This document shows, one piece after another, positions 1 through 20,500 of a stretch of DNA of 64,000 bases. Location of the stretch: NCBI GenBank assembly GCA_949130485.1, contig OX422195.1, positions 7,830,922 through 7,894,921 of the forward strand. Direction: 5' to 3'. The translations under genes were made by a program, and so were the position numbers. The notes beneath the pieces are model-generated. The model searched no databases and was not told where the DNA came from. It was given only the letters and a program-made list of their open reading frames with translations. The number at the start of each line of letters is the position of its first letter. The first letter of the stretch is position 1. This DNA comes from Agelas oroides (lineage: Eukaryota; Porifera; Demospongiae; Agelasida; Agelasidae).

Positions 1-150
1 TTAGCAACAACGGCTTTATGTCTACGCGCAGCTGTGCAGTACGTGTTACTATTTTCAGTATGGTTCAATAATTCCGACCGGTTTGGAATTTTACGTAGTT
101 ACATGCTCTTCCTCTAGCTGCCTGTTCTTATGCACTTTTGTTAACGGATA
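1..150. repeat. Family B inverted-repeat element, partial
   Basis: This is one end of a short non-autonomous element, cut by the window edge. It shares the inner sequence and the terminal part reading roughly GTTACATGCTCTTCCTCTAG and then CTGTTCTTATGC with copies at 2939-3165 and 12824-13059. No coding capacity is seen. Confidence 0.6.
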
Positions 151-308
151 CTGTGTTCCCAAGCCTTCACTGCTTCCAGTATGCAAATATAGAGGGGGGA
201 AGAGGTATGTACCAGCATTTCATTCTGCTGCGCAGGCCTGAGAACAAGGCTAGTGTTGGCTTAACTTTAAGCCTCTGTACAGTAATTGTGTGATTGTCCT
301 ATCCCTCC

Positions 309-515
309 AGGACCCGTGAGGCATGCACCCTGCTGCAGCTACTCCCGGGGTCAGCTAAACTGATACAGGAGCTGCTGGAGGGTGCCGTGAGGGCTGGTCC
401 GGCAGACAATGAGTCCTTCAGTGCTGCAGTCACGGCGCTGAATGACATGGGAATACACACACTAGACCCCAGCCAGGCAGAACAGATCCTAAGACTTAAA
501 ATCAACATTTCTTAG
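309..515 (+). CDS. Terminal coding exon of an unrecognised gene
   Basis: An acceptor (CCCTCCAG) precedes an open segment of about 68 residues that starts TREACTLLQLLPGSAK and ends ILRLKINIS before TAA at 513-515. The upstream exons lie outside the window, and a family B repeat fills the intron side. The peptide is rich in leucine and alanine and looks helical (LIQELLEGAVRAG, then AAVTALNDMGIHTLDPSQAEQ). I do not recognise the family. Codon usage is GC-richer than the surrounding non-coding DNA, which supports a real exon. The minus-strand open frame over the same bases is taken to be its shadow. The joining phase is uncertain, so the first residue is not fixed. Confidence 0.55.
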   Translation, partial: RTREACTLLQLLPGSAKLIQELLEGAVRAGPADNESFSAAVTALNDMGIHTLDPSQAEQILRLKINIS

Positions 516-528
516 GAATATAATAATG

Positions 529-639
529 TAGCCTCATTCCCAGGCCTTCCTAGCTACCGTCCAGTTTTTTAAATCTTCCATTTTTGCATAGTGTAAGCAA
601 TGAAAAGGGACCGTGGGAACGCCTGGGAACGAGGGTAGC
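529..639. repeat. Family A short inverted-repeat element
   Basis: Ends are GCCTCATTCCCAGGCCTTC and the inverted GCCTGGGAACGAGGGTAGC, with an AT-rich middle holding the CCGTCCAGTTTTT type core. It is one of at least a dozen copies, mostly in the left 20 kb. It lies between the convergent 3' ends of the first gene and TTLL9. Confidence 0.7.
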
Positions 640-713
640 TTTGATCAAGTTTAGTGCTTCAATGTTTCAACTGATGTTGGCAGAAAAATCTATTCATTAT
701 ATTTTCTCGTGTG

Positions 714-2105
714 TCATTTTGAGAAGGGGGAGAGTTTAAACAAGTGCTTGAGTTGCTCCTCACGGCCATTGTAACAGCCTAGAAAGCTGTTAGTCGAGTA
801 GGTCAGTGGCTGTCCGCAGTGCAGAGCCAACTCATCAGAAGCGACCGGGCCATCATTCCACAGCAAGTCAAAACCACCAACTCGTTTCTCAGTCCCACTC
901 AGCCTTCCCTCCATGTCTACAATATGTAACATATCTTCAAGAAGCCCAATTTTTAAGTCGTAGTCGGTGGGGCTGCTGGCTGTGAGACTGGGAGAGGCGT
1001 TGACTTCAATGATCCAAGGTTTTAGGGTTTCGTCAAACATGATGTCAAATCCATAGAGTTCAAAACAGTGTTTATCATTATAAATGAGTTTTTGCACACT
1101 TTGAAGACTCTTAATGAAGATCTCATCCAGCTGTTGAAACAAATGCTTCACTGCTTCATGGCCGTGTTTTGCCGTGAGGTACATTCGGAATTCTTGAAGA
1201 GACCATTTGCATCCTTTCTCGGGGTCATAATCTGGAGCGGTCTTCTGGATCGCCACATTTGTCAGATGAACAAATTGATCAGTGATGGAATCTAGAGTGT
1301 ATCTTGTGTTGGAGAACCGTGCAAATCCACTTCGATACACCCACGCTTTTAGGGGTACATACGACGTCACTAAAATATATACCCTGATGTCAAATTTCTT
1401 TCCTCCAATCAGATACGGCCTGTCGAGATACCTCTGGACAACGTATGTTTCAGGTGGTTCCCTTTCGCTCTTTTCCTCCTCCCTGCTGTGCAAATAATTG
1501 TCTTTCTTCCACTCGGTTATATCTTTGAGCTTGCGAAAGAGAAAGATGCCTTTTCCCTGAGCTTTTCCAGCCGGTTTCATGATCCAAATGGTACCAGGAT
1601 TTTTTTTAAACTCTTCAACGAAAATGTGGTAATCTGAAGGGAGTTCAAAAGTTGTGGGGAAGAAGTCACATTTGGCTGCCTCCAATTTTGATTCCTTTTC
1701 TAGTTGCTTTTTCAATCGCTTGAGGTTCTTTGCCATCAGATTTTTCCGGGAAATTTCATAATGATTCCTAAAGTGACATACTCGTTGGTGCTCTTCGAGA
1801 TAGCAGTGGTCGAAATGCTCCCTCATCCACCCCACATCGCACCAGTAAAAGTCCCACTCTTCCTCATCTTTCACTTCAACCCAACCCCGCGCTTTTAAAA
1901 CGTCTGCTATGGTGTTGTGCAGCGAGGTTTTGAAGCGTATTACACGCTCCCCCGATCCTTTTCCGCCCTTTCCTCCCTTTAAACCATGCGCCACACTTCC
2001 CTGCTCCGCTTTCGAGGTTCCATGCTTCGCTCCTTCTCGCTCTCTGCGATCGCGACTCATTGTTCGTTCCTTCGTCTCCATAGTAACCGGATCTAAAATT
2101 TCCAA
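714..2105 (-). CDS. TTLL9: Tubulin polyglutamylase TTLL9
   Basis: A single-exon gene for 463 residues of the tubulin-tyrosine-ligase-like family, which adds glutamate side chains to tubulin, mainly in cilia and flagella. The first ~55 residues are basic and low-complexity ([12 protein letters not shown]). The catalytic region then follows TTLL9 closely: VRFKT-like start, [55 protein letters not shown], and the ATP-grasp elements [26 protein letters not shown] and [14 protein letters not shown]. The family-typical [15 protein letters not shown] and a LGC..R..QLK..F tail close it. Length matches vertebrate TTLL9 (about 440 aa). ATG at 2105 is the first in frame; MSRDR, 15 codons on, is an alternative start. 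Its start codon lies only 217 bp from the U2AF2 stop, same strand. Lack of introns contrasts with its neighbours and could mean an old retrocopy, but the frame is fully open. Confidence 0.95.
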   Translation of the reverse strand: MEILDPVTMETKERTMSRDRREREGAKHGTSKAEQGSVAHGLKGGKGGKGSGERVIRFKTSLHNTIADVLKARGWVEVKDEEEWDFYWCDVGWMREHFDHCYLEEHQRVCHFRNHYEISRKNLMAKNLKRLKKQLEKESKLEAAKCDFFPTTFELPSDYHIFVEEFKKNPGTIWIMKPAGKAQGKGIFLFRKLKDITEWKKDNYLHSREEEKSEREPPETYVVQRYLDRPYLIGGKKFDIRVYILVTSYVPLKAWVYRSGFARFSNTRYTLDSITDQFVHLTNVAIQKTAPDYDPEKGCKWSLQEFRMYLTAKHGHEAVKHLFQQLDEIFIKSLQSVQKLIYNDKHCFELYGFDIMFDETLKPWIIEVNASPSLTASSPTDYDLKIGLLEDMLHIVDMEGRLSGTEKRVGGFDLLWNDGPVASDELALHCGQPLTYSTNSFLGCYNGREEQLKHLFKLSPFSK

Positions 2106-2322
2106 GCATTTCGCAATATTAGAACACGCAAATACAGCACGAATTTATCTAGTCTACAGACGATCTATGACTTTATGAATTTCCAGTATAGAGCTAATTT
2201 GGAGCGAATAGACTGTGGGTTCCGTGGGATTTCGTACTGAGCACAGAAAATTTGAATGTAAACTGTAAACAAAGGTCAAGGTACATGGCAATCCAAACAC
2301 CAGGTATAATGCACAAGGTTTT

Positions 2323-9923
<7,601 letters not shown>

Positions 9924-10221
9924 TCTCTCGCCTCTGCCTGTGTCTTAGGATTTGGGCGGCCAACGTTACAGTCACGAAAACTGCACGTGACGTCACGAGA
10001 CTTGGGTGTAACTCCTAATCAGACGACGGTGGGATAGCTACATCCTTCAAAGCAGAGAATCGTCGAACCTTCACAGTCGTTGAAAGAGACCCCTATCCGC
10101 TTACTATAAACGTGAGCTTGTTTTGTATCCATAAAGTGGTTATAAGCCTAGGGCTATTTATGTTTGTTTGAGGTGCTACAAACTCGTTTAAATTTATTTT
10201 GATTTGTTCCGCCTCAGAAAT
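9924..10221. promoter_or_regulatory. Divergent promoter region, U2AF2 / G-gamma
   Basis: 298 bp separate the start codons of U2AF2 (-) and the G-protein gamma gene (+), so both promoters and 5' UTRs must fit here. No clear TATA box is seen. The region is moderately GC-rich near U2AF2 (GACGTCACGAGAC, ATF/CREB-like TGACGTCA core) and AT-rich near the other gene. The assignment is from gene layout; the motif is only suggestive. Confidence 0.55.
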
Positions 10222-13200
10222 ATGCCGGAGTTGGAGCGGTTACAACATGTCAATGACCAGCTCAAAAGAGAGGCTGGTATTCAGAGAACAAAAGTGTCAG
10301 TGACTGCAAACGAGTAAGTGATGAATGAGTTTCAATACTCCTCTGGTAAGAGGTTGGTATAGTGCAAGCTCCGTAGTTACACACCAGGTGCTCATATCTT
10401 GTTCAAATAAAACTGTATTCCCTTTTCCTGCCAGCTGCCATTCTGTAACAGCTGTCCAACGATATGAAAACTTTTTACAACTTTATACAAATGGCATACA
10501 AGACACACTTCCTGTAGTCAAGGCTGCTGACTGCGGTGTCATGACAAACTTATTTTGGTATCTCAACTGACAATTTTGAGAGGGACCCAACACGTTTGTT
10601 ATACAAGTTACTCCTCCCCCACACCAGTTTTCTTCCTGTTAACAGCCATAGTCAGACCCCACCCTCTCATGAGGAGAAACGGTCTGGTGAACCAAGCTGA
10701 GTTTCTTGGGCTAGTGCATGCTTTTGCAACAAATGTAACCTAGCAACAATCAAAACATTTTGCGGCCAACCCGCTCAATAAAGGTACGGATACTCGAATG
10801 GAGATGAACAAATTTTACTGTTGTAAGGGAAGTCCTACGTAATGATTACCGATATTGCAATCTCATTGGTCCTTACCACTTTTGGGGGAATAAGCCCAAG
10901 GAATTCGACTTCATTCACCGGACCGTTTCTCACCGGGAGGCACGCGTGGGCTGGGCACAAGACTAACAGCCCCATTTCCAGGACATGTTCATGCTTGACT
11001 TGTTCACCTTTATCAACAAGTTACCTACTGCATGACCTCTGTCCATAAGGGTTGAGTTTTGCTTACGAAATAGACCCCTCTCTGTGCACTCCAATTTCAC
11101 TGTATTACTTTATATTAGAGGTCATAGAATGTTGCACAATTGTCATAAAAATTCGTAAGTTCAACAAAAAATGCTTCTCACTTACCACTTTTTGACTGGC
11201 CTGCCAAAAGATCACGTTACATCACCGTGCTTACTGATCAGTGCTAACCTTCAACAATTAACTTCCAATATGATATCTTAAGACCTAGAAACCTTGGAAT
11301 GCTCAGAATGGAGTCCATTTGTTCCCAGGCCTTCTCACCGTCCAGTTTGATACTTTCAGTGCCTTCTTAGTTGGCTCCAGCATGATGACTGGAGCATTCA
11401 GTCGAAATCTCAGCAAAGGTTTCCTAACTTAAGTCAGTATCAGAGAACGTTCTTTCCATTCAGTTTGATGCTGTAAGCAATCAAAAACTGGACGGTGGGG
11501 GACGGCCTAAGAACGAGTCTATACATGCACACCCATACAATGTATTGGGCTAACTCCCTGACCACCACCAAGCTTTTCAACATTAACAGTTCAGCTTAAA
11601 AGCTAGGGGCCTGGAAACGAGATATTTTTTCCCTAGTTCCCTAACAGCATGTGTGGAGAACATGTTACTACCACAAAGACATCATTTGGTGTACACATGT
11701 GTATGTGTGTTGTATGCCTACAATTCTAATCAAATCATCTGGAGGCATCACTCACTAATTGATGTTGACAGTGCAAGATAGAAACTTGTCTAGAGCAAGC
11801 TTGAAATTGAAACAAGTTAGTTAGTACTCCTCTCTCAGTATGAGCTGTTTATAAGGTGCTGAAATCAAGCGATAAACCAACTTAATACCATGTTCTGCCC
11901 TCTTTAATTGGTTCCAGGTCACAACCACATTTTCTGTTAGGGGGTGGTTACTTCTGTGTTGTCTAGAGCAATATTTGTATACATGCATGAAATAGCAGTC
12001 CCCATCTCCCAGTCACCCCAGCGCAGCTAATGAGGGCTGGTATTGGCTGAAACCTGTCTTGCGCAGTGGGTGACTCTAGTGAGTATTTGTATACATGTAT
12101 GCGGCAGTCCGGGATAGAAATCAAGTCTGTCACGTATTTTGAGCCCATCACCATGTTCGGAGCACTGTATCGCTGAGCTTCTCCTGAGGGTGGGGCTCAC
12201 ATGCGCTTTATACACATATCAAATATTCATGTATCTATAAAGCATGTACGAGCCCCGCCCTTAACAGAAGCTCAGTGATGTGCACAAAATTAGTGACGGT
12301 TTCTTTCTGAGACTGCCACACGTGGGATCAAATGGAATCAGGCAATCAAGCATTGATCAAATGAACTCAGAACACCAACTAACAAACCTCAAACACTTGT
12401 TTTCTCTGACCCCATTCCTGACTTGCAATCGGTCTCTTAATGCAATGGTGTTCATTGGTGGTGCTTATACCAAATACAGTCGCTGTTTCTCACCTGAGGT
12501 GCCAAAACAAAGCCCTTTCCCACCCACCACATAGTGCAGTGGGCTTCTATATCCAGTCAGTAATCTATCTCACATAAGTTCAGTAATCTGCAATCTAATC
12601 TCTCCACTTTTCCTGCACTGAAATGGCTTCTGTTGTGTTTGTCCCACAATCCAGTCATCTCTCCATATGCAAGCTCAGTAACTGCCCCCTCATTATATAC
12701 ACACTCACTTGATACACGGGAAACCCTTCTATTGTGTTTCTCAGTAATTTTTCAGTAATCTCAAGTGTAACTTTACTCATCCACCATGTAATAAACGTTT
12801 CTGTTGTCTATGCAGACCAGCAAGAGCGCATAAGAACAGGCGGCTTGAGTAAGAGCTTGTAACTACGTAAAATTCCAAACCGGGCAGAATTCACCACCAG
12901 TACTAAAAATAGTAACATGTACTGCACAGCTGCGTACGCGCGTGTAGACATAAGCCACTGTTGCTAAGCATGTGACCGGGTGTTCTATTTTTAGATAATT
13001 TTGCCTGGACTACAGGCTTCTATTGGAGTTACACGCTCTTACTCAAGCCACCCGTTCTCCGGTTGTCTATGTATCTCAGTAATCCATCCTACATATTTGT
13101 TTCCCTCAAAGCAATACCCTAGTCTTGTGACCTGACTCCTTCCTCTCACATGGAAAGATAGTCTTGTGTGCCAAGTCAAATTTCATGGGCTAGTGCACTA

Positions 13201-13539
13201 TCTTAGAAAACTAGTGTAACCTTTCAATGTTCAAAACTTTTCGTGGCACACCTGCTCAAAATAATGTTTTATTGCTATAAGGGAAGTGCTACACAAGAAT
13301 CAACAATCTTGTAATCTCATTTGTCGACCATATCATTTCTCGACCAGATCATTTGTTGACGAGATCATTTCTCGCTGGGAGGTGCACAGCGTAACCTCTT
13401 TTCTCTTCCCTTCTCCCCCCTCTCCTTCTCCCCCCGCAGGCTGAAAGACTACACATTGAACGAACCAGATCCCCTTATTGAAGGAATCCCTAAAAGGGAC
13501 AACCCCTTTGTAAAGAAATCCTCATGTACGATTTTATGA
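10222..13539 (+). CDS. Heterotrimeric G-protein gamma subunit
   Basis: Two exons, 10222-10313 and 13440-13539, join in phase (92 + 100 nt) to a 63-residue protein. Gamma pairs with beta as an obligate dimer that anchors G-protein signalling at the membrane under seven-TM receptors. Seen: N-terminal helix MPELERLQHVNDQLKREAGI with QRTKVSVTANELKDY (compare the usual ..R.KVS.A...L..Y), the NPF motif in KRDNPFVKK, and a C-terminal CaaX box CTIL, where final L predicts geranylgeranylation. The length is typical (about 65-75 aa). The donor is GTAAGT; the acceptor follows a strong pyrimidine tract ending CCCCCGCAG. The 3.1-kb intron is filled with repeats. The exact paralogue among animal gamma subunits cannot be told. 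Confidence 0.92.
10640..10972. repeat. Family C inverted-repeat element
   Basis: About 330 bp with inverted ends: GGAGAAACGGTCTGGTGAAC near the left and GACCGTTTCTCACCGGGAGG near the right, with GGGCTAGTGCATGCTTTTGC inside. Related copies lie at 13125-13390 and 18385-18640. It is in the G-gamma intron and non-coding. Confidence 0.65.
11318..11516. repeat. Family A inverted-repeat element, expanded
   Basis: Left end TTGTTCCCAGGCCTTCTCAC with CGTCCAGTTTGATAC. The right end is the inverted CAATCAAAAACTGGACGGTG with GGCCTAAGAACGAG. The middle is longer than in most copies and may hold an insertion. Confidence 0.6.
12108..12288. repeat. Family F palindromic element, diverged copy
   Basis: GCGGCAGTCCGGGATAGAAA ... 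GGTGGGGCTCACATGCGC, then the inverted ACGAGCCCCGCCCTTAACAG. It matches the cleaner palindrome at 60468-60737. The left arm is longer than the right here. Confidence 0.5.
12824..13059. repeat. Family B inverted-repeat element, full copy
   Basis: Inverted ends GCGCATAAGAACAGGCGGCT ... CTTACTCAAGCCACCCGTTC; about 236 bp. The interior contains GTTGCTAAGCATGTGACCGG, shared with the copy at 2939-3165. It lies in the G-gamma intron. Confidence 0.75.
13125..13390. repeat. Family C inverted-repeat element, diverged
   Basis: Shares GGGCTAGTGCA, AAGGGAAGTGCTAC and the closing CGCTGGGAGG with the copies at 10640 and 18385. The right part is expanded by repeats of CGACCAGATCATTT. It ends about 50 bp before the G-gamma exon 2 acceptor. 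Confidence 0.5.
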
Positions 13540-14213
13540 GCCCCCTTTTCCAATGAACAACCACACACATACTGAGTTACGTATATTTCTTTTATCTGTT
13601 GCTGTTTTGTAGTACATTACTAAGTGGTTTTAGTGACAGAAAGTGAAATCCCTTTATTTTGTATTACAGTTTAGCAGAGATAATGGTTTTCTGAAGAATA
13701 AAATTTTACAGTGGATTGGTGTTTGTAGTGAAATATAGATTAGCCTTGCTGCCAGGCCAACTTATGGCTGTGAGATAAAATCTGGGAGTGGCCTAGGAAT
13801 ATAGCTATGCAACCAGTAATTGAACTGTGACTCAATCTTCATCCCGGCCCAGTTTTATCGGCCCCTTCTCCACTTTCTTTGTCATGTACACGAGCTGGGT
13901 GTGTACGAGGACCCGGCCAGGAATGGGGCTAGTATGTTTTGATCATAAATACATTGATCAAATGTCCGCTACATTATCTCTCTACAAGGCTGTGTTCAAC
14001 ATTCCAGCCCGCCCCCTCTCCTCCATTTTGAGAGTTGAGACAAAGCAGTGGGAGAGGACTAGTCTTGTCAGCCAAACCCACTTTCACAGAAAGTGGGTCC
14101 AGCTCATATGGATAGAAGAGGGCAAGCTGAGAGCAGAGCTTTGACAGCTGGAAAGTAAAAATGTCGGATGTAAGAGAGAGGCATTTATGATGCTCACAGA
14201 TAAGAAAAACAGT
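13540..14213. other. Convergent intergenic spacer, G-gamma / LMF1
   Basis: The 3' ends of the G-gamma gene (+) and LMF1 (-) face each other. An AATAAA poly(A) signal is visible at about 13699 for the + gene. A diverged family A copy lies at about 13741-13805. No coding segment is supported. Confidence 0.6.
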
Positions 14214-14406
14214 TCATTTCACTTTCTTCTTTGTGTACCACTTCCACCCCTGGGCTTCTATGACTGGTTTTAGTTCCCGTGACGACACGATGGGGAGGTA
14301 TTGACCAATGAGAGAGCGTTTCCACCAGTGGCCACGGCTTGCCTCAGGGCTACCGAGCTTTGTGTACTTGTATCTGTAGTGCAGGGCCCGCACAAACCTG
14401 CAGACG

Positions 14407-14443
<37 letters not shown>

Positions 14444-14528
14444 CATGCGTGCGTGCGTGTGTGTGTGTGTGGGTGCATGTGTGCGTGTGTGTGTGTGTGT
14501 GGATGTGTGTGTGTGCATGTGTGTGTGG

Positions 14529-14566
<38 letters not shown>

Positions 14567-17500
14567 ACTTGCATAATGTATGTACATAGTATTTGCAGAT
14601 GTGCATAATTATGTGTGTACATTGGCCTCATTCCCATTACAGCAGCAAAACCTGTGGCCTGGGAATGAGGCTACATGTGTGCATGTGTGTGAGAAGACCC
14701 ACTTGGGAGGTTTGTCACTGAAGGGGTTGTGAGCAATGAGTGAGTTGACAGAGGGATCACCAGCCAGGAGCTTGCCCGCCAGGTGGACCAGCCAGGGATT
14801 GTACTGGTAGCTCTGGGCATACGAGGAAGAGAGCATTCACACACAAACTTCCTCCCCCCTCGCCTCTCCCTTCACGCACAACCTTCCCCCACCCTGGCCT
14901 CTTCTCTCTCCCTTCACACATCCTTCCCCCACCCTCGCCTCTTCTCTCTCCCTTCACACACATCCTTCCCCCCCCTTTGGCCTCCTCCCTCTCCCTTCAC
15001 ACACATCCTCCCCCCACCCTCACCTCTTCTCTCTCCCTTACACACTCCCGGTCTCTCCCTCCCTTACCTGAAAAGCTGCGAACCACATGAGCCAGTCAAG
15101 ACGGTAGTGATATGGCGAGATGACACACGGCCTTCGGTCCATACTCCCTGGCTTACACTTGAACTCAATTTCTCGCCACTGTGCCAGCTCCCCTCTCTCT
15201 CCAGGCATGCTGTCGAGGGTGCCCTCAAAAACAACCTCTGTCCTCTCTTTAGTCACACTGCAAAGGAAAACACAAAACACTCTTGAGCTCCTCACTGCAA
15301 GTACACACGAACACGATGGACACGTGGTGTGTCAACCGTGGCAAGAAACAAAATAGCTACCATCGCCCTTGTGTACACACAATCTGTTGCTCTTTCCAAT
15401 GGATATCAGTTGAGTGTGAGTAATGTATTCACTATCCATTAATAGTAGAACCTCGTTCCCAGGCCCATTCGAAATATCGGAGCCAGCCTGGGAACGAGGC
15501 TATAGTAGAACTTTGTCCAGCTTTTCATATGGTACGTACTTATAGCCTCGTTCCCAGGCCCATACTGTGACAAAAAGCTGGGTTGGGGAATGGGAATGGG
15601 GCTAATCCATTCAAGCACAGGTTTTGTTCAAGCTACCAAGTGTAACACATCCCAGTATGCAGCAGTATACTGCTGTCATGTGACCCAACTGAAAGACCTG
15701 ATTGGTTGAAGGTCATGTGGCTAGAAATTATTGGATATGTCAGGCCCTGCACCCACACCCTCCACACACTCACACATACACTTTCCACCCTCACACCCTC
15801 CACCTCCCACTCACCTCCCAAAGGCTCCGTAAGTGTTGACTATCCTGAGAGAGTCAAAGGACGTGTTCATCATCTGCCGCGTGGAGAAGAGATTCTGAAC
15901 CACGGGCACACTCAGGTAGGCCAGCAGCAAACCCAGGAATACAGAGGACACCTGGCGAATGTAGTAGCCTACGGAGGAGGGGTGGAGGAGAGGGAGGTAG
16001 GGGAAGGAGGAAGGAAGGAGGGAGAGGAGAGGGGGAGAGGGGAGGGAGTGATACTACATGTGCAGGTGAAACCAGTCTTGTTCCCAGGTTCCCGTGCACC
16101 CAAGTTTCCATTCCTTGCAGTACTGCAAGCGACAAAGAGGTGGGCGGGGTTCTGGGCACAAGGAGTGAAAACGTATACCAGAACAGGTAAAACACTACCA
16201 CAAAACAACCGCACAGTCATACATGTATATCTGGAATTAGATGCATTTGGTTTGCCTCCTTTCCTTCATGCGAGGTTAGCTCAGCTAACAATGATCTTCT
16301 CAGAAGTAGACAGAAAACAAAAAAGGCATTTGTTTCCCCAAAGAAAAACAAGAACAGAAGTTAATTCTCCCTTTCCTCACCTGGAGGTCTCTGAATCCCT
16401 TCCTCCTCCCTCCGCTGCAGCTCTCTAACCTCCTTCACAGCCCTACTGGGGAACAGCCATGTGAGAGAGCGGTCATCGAAACAGAAGATGCCGGGAAGAA
16501 TGGTGAGCCAGTTGAGGAAGCTGAGGTTGCCACTGAGGATGAGTACCACCTGCAAATCAAGATTGATTCACGATCAAATCAAGATTGATTCATGATCATA
16601 TCAAGATTGATTCACGATCATATCAAGATTGATTCATGATCATATCAAGATTGATTCATGATCATAATTATCAAGATTGATTCACGATCAAATCAAGATT
16701 GATTCATGATCACATCAAGATTGATTCATGATCAAATCAAGATCAATACAGTGCTTCGGGTCTTATGGTGACACAATTGGGTGTTCAGGCAGTTTCAGAA
16801 ACTAACAAAGCCTCCTGAAATTAGTAATGTTATTGATGCTACGCACTAGCCTTGTTCTCAGGCCTTCCCATCATCCAGTTGGCGATCATTTACGCAATGT
16901 AAGTGATCAAAAACTGGACGGTAGGAAGGCCTGGATCCGGGGATGAGGCCAGCAATGCACCTGGAAAAGGATCTGCAGGGCTCCACAGGTGATCCGAAAT
17001 GGTCTCGGAAGAAAGATGAAGAATGGCACAATCAGTTCAACAAAGTGATTGGCTAGGGTCTCCATCTGGTGAACGATTTCTGGACTCTGGTGGAGATAGT
17101 AGCTCAGAGGGTTGGGGACTGGCTGCGTCTGGGAGTGGGACAGGATGGAACAAAGAGTGGTGAAATGGAACCAGGACACAGTGTAATGGAACTGGGACAT
17201 GGTGGAATGGAACAAAGAGTGGTGCAGTGGAACTGGGACATGGTGGAATGGAACAAAGAGTGGTGCAGTGGAACTGGGACATGGTGGAATAGAACTAGAA
17301 CAGTGTAATGGAACTGGGACATGGTGGAATGGAACAAAGAGTGGTGCAATGGAACCAGGACATGGTACAATGGAACTAGGACACAGTGTAATGGAACTGG
17401 GAGATGATGGAATGGGACCAGAACATGGTGAATTAAAAAAAGGTAGAATGGAACTGGGACATGGTTGGATAAAACCAGGACATGGAATGTATATTGGAAG

Positions 17501-20500
17501 TTTGAATGGGGGTCAGCATTCTTCAGTTTTCATAGCCTCCCTAGTACGAATGTGCCAAAAGCTGGGGAGGAGCCTGGAAACAAGGCCATGGTTTGCAGCA
17601 GAATGTTAACTGTGCGGACCAATCAGAAAACAGAATTCAAACTATTCTCCAATTTCATTGGTTGCTGAGGTTGGCAGTTTTGTAAACAGATGATGTTGCA
17701 AGTAACACAACAGAATGGGAAAACTGGAATCGACCATACCTCACAACTGGAACGATCTCTTACCTCATAATGATAGTTCATGCAGGTCAAGTCTCTCCAG
17801 CACTGATCACCTCTGATTTTTATCAATCCCTACAAAGAGACATTTTTTTTTTGTAATTCCCCAGTCTACCAACTGTAAAAAAGGTATCAGGAAAGCTAGC
17901 CTCGTTCCCGGGCCTTCCCCCGTTTGTTACGCTCTTCAGCTTACTGAATGCAAACCGAAGAACAAAAAACGGGGGAGGCCTAGGAGTGAGGTAGAGGAAG
18001 ACATGAAACATCAAACTTTATACTTGTATACACAGCATCCATCTGGCCACTCTCACAACCTGCCACTCGCCTCATACCCAGGTCACATGGAGAAGAAAGC
18101 ACTTTCCCCCCTCCTACATGGTCTGGGTACAAGGCTACACCTGCCACTTACTGCTCCGAGCATTATCCGAAAGAGGAGCCACCGGTACCCCCACACCACG
18201 ACCCAGCTGGGGGGCGTGTGCACTGGGAACCGCCGCAAGCTGAACAGAGGGCACATGAAGATGGCCAAGAACCCTGTCTCTAGGAGCTGAGACTCCCAAC
18301 CTGGGTTTGTGACCGGACAGAATCATCAGTGTGCGTAGAGTTATTTTTGCCACAGCTCCAGATCCCTATCCCCTTGGTACCCAGGTTCTAGTCTCGTGCC
18401 CAGCCCATGCACACCTCCTGGAGAAAAATGGTCTGGTGAACAAAGTCGAATTTCTTGGGCTTATTACCAAAAAGTGGTAAGGACCAATGAGGTTGTGAGA
18501 TTGGTAGTTATTACGTAGCACTTCCCTTACAACATTTTGATCTCTACTCAAGTATCCGTACCTTTTTTGAGCAGGTTTAGTGTAACATGTTTTGAACCTT
18601 GCTAAGTGACGCTGTCGCAAAAGTGTGCGCTAGTCCAAGACTCATTCCCAGGCTCTCACCCAGCTTTCTGTTGCTTCCAGTATGTTACTGCAAGCAACAG
18701 AAAGGTGGGAGGGGCCCTAGGATCAAGGCTAACAATGGGCCTATGAGGTTTATGCACTGGGCCAAAAATTCCCTAAGTAACAAGGAAGGTTAGGTAGGCG
18801 CCCGTTCTTTCTTATGCGCTCTTGAGGAAGGTTAGGTAGGCAGGGAGGTAAGAAGGTAACCAAGGATTTAAACAAACTCACCGAAGGAGTACCTTCCACA
18901 TCAAATGAAGCAGTTGAGTAAGAGAGAGGGAGAGAGATGTCAACAAGAGTATATCTTACCAGCTGCAGACTAGAGTCTCATTCCCAGGCTCCATCCCAGT
19001 GTTATCTGAAGGACTCTGGGTTTGGGAATGAGACTATTGCACACTACAACACACACAATGAAAATGCATAAGTGCCTACTTTCACTTCTAGTAACATCAA
19101 GCCCCTACAAATCCTTACCATCTCTGCCCAACATTCACCAGGGAGTGATAGAGGGCCCAAAGTGTTAAAAAGATGATGGCATTGCCTGCACCAAGAACCA
19201 CTAAAATGGCGGACAAACCCAGTCCGGCATATGCAATGGCGTCCAGGGCAAACCCAATCTGTTCCCTGGGCACCCACCAGAGGAAGGTGGGGGCTGCACC
19301 CAGGGCCTCGAGCGAGGGTGTGGAGTTACTGGGAATCTGTGAGTGAGTACAGACATTTTAAGTGGTAGAACTCTTCACAGCTTTTCAGTATAAGTTACTG
19401 CCATACCCCTTGGTGAGATAGCTGTATTGTGTTTCATGAAGGCAATAGCTGAATGTTACTCAGGAAGGCTCGAAAAGTATACTGGCTTCAATTTTTGATA
19501 ACTTCAGTATGCAATCAAAAACTGGACAGTGGTGAAAGTCGGGAATGAGGCTATGAAGTAGCCACCAGCCACCAAGGAGCATGACTGGAGCATGTACAAA
19601 TGAAATGTGTTCACACTGTGTATGCCTTATGTGACTGACTCTGAAGTGCTGCCTGAGGTGAGAGAGGTACTGGGGGACAGGGAGAAGGCCGTCTGGTCCC
19701 AGTAGCTCCTTGTTCTGGTGTAGGGCCACCAGGAATGCCACAACTAGGGAGAAATGGACACCACAGCTGATGTCAACCAACTACAAGACTTTAGTAACAA
19801 GCAGCTTACATCTGGCTTGTCAAACTGTCTCGACTATGCAAGACAATGGGGTAGTCACTTATATACATGCCTTCTGTTGAAGTGTTTCTCACAGTTGAGG
19901 AAGCAGGTCTCAAAGGAATGTGAAACAATAAATCTACTTTGCTTGGCCTAATGTTCCTTACTGAAATCTCTTGGTGGCGTTGATCCATGAAAATATTTTC
20001 TGGGCTTGTCTGGGATCAAGGTTGCTTTTTTTTTTTATTACATGAAGCTTGTCCCGAAGGACACTTGGACATAGTGGTGTATCTTGTTAATCAAAAGGAG
20101 GTGGTGTTTTCTGGGGGGTTTTTTTTTTGGTGTGCAAAAATTGTCTTTGATCGCTTAGTCCTTCCCTTCTGAGGCTCTTGATTGCTTGATTTACAGTCAT
20201 TCAAAATGGTAGCCTTAGTATCTGAGGACAATAGGTTGATCTTTCTTGGGTCCATGATGATTCTTACAAACCACGCAGATCACTTGATTCCATTTTGATT
20301 CCAACGTGAAGTGACTACCCTTGGCAAGACAAGCTAGGCTGCTCACAGACAACAGAGTGCAACAGGATTTGGGATTAGTCTCGCAAGCCAGACCCAACCA
20401 ACCCCAGCGCGGATAGCTTTCAGTATCACGCACGGGGAAGGAAGGGTCTGGTGACTCTCGGTAGGTTTCCTTGTGCACGTGGAATGCATTAACGCAGAAA

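Noticed and set aside
12600-12820. Repeated CAGTAATCT phrases
   Set aside because: Loose similarity only; no clear unit or ends were found.
16907-17609. Overlapping frames such as repeated [13 protein letters not shown] and [13 protein letters not shown]
   Set aside because: Products of the tandem repeat in LMF1 intron 6. Only the LMF1 exon 7 part is real.
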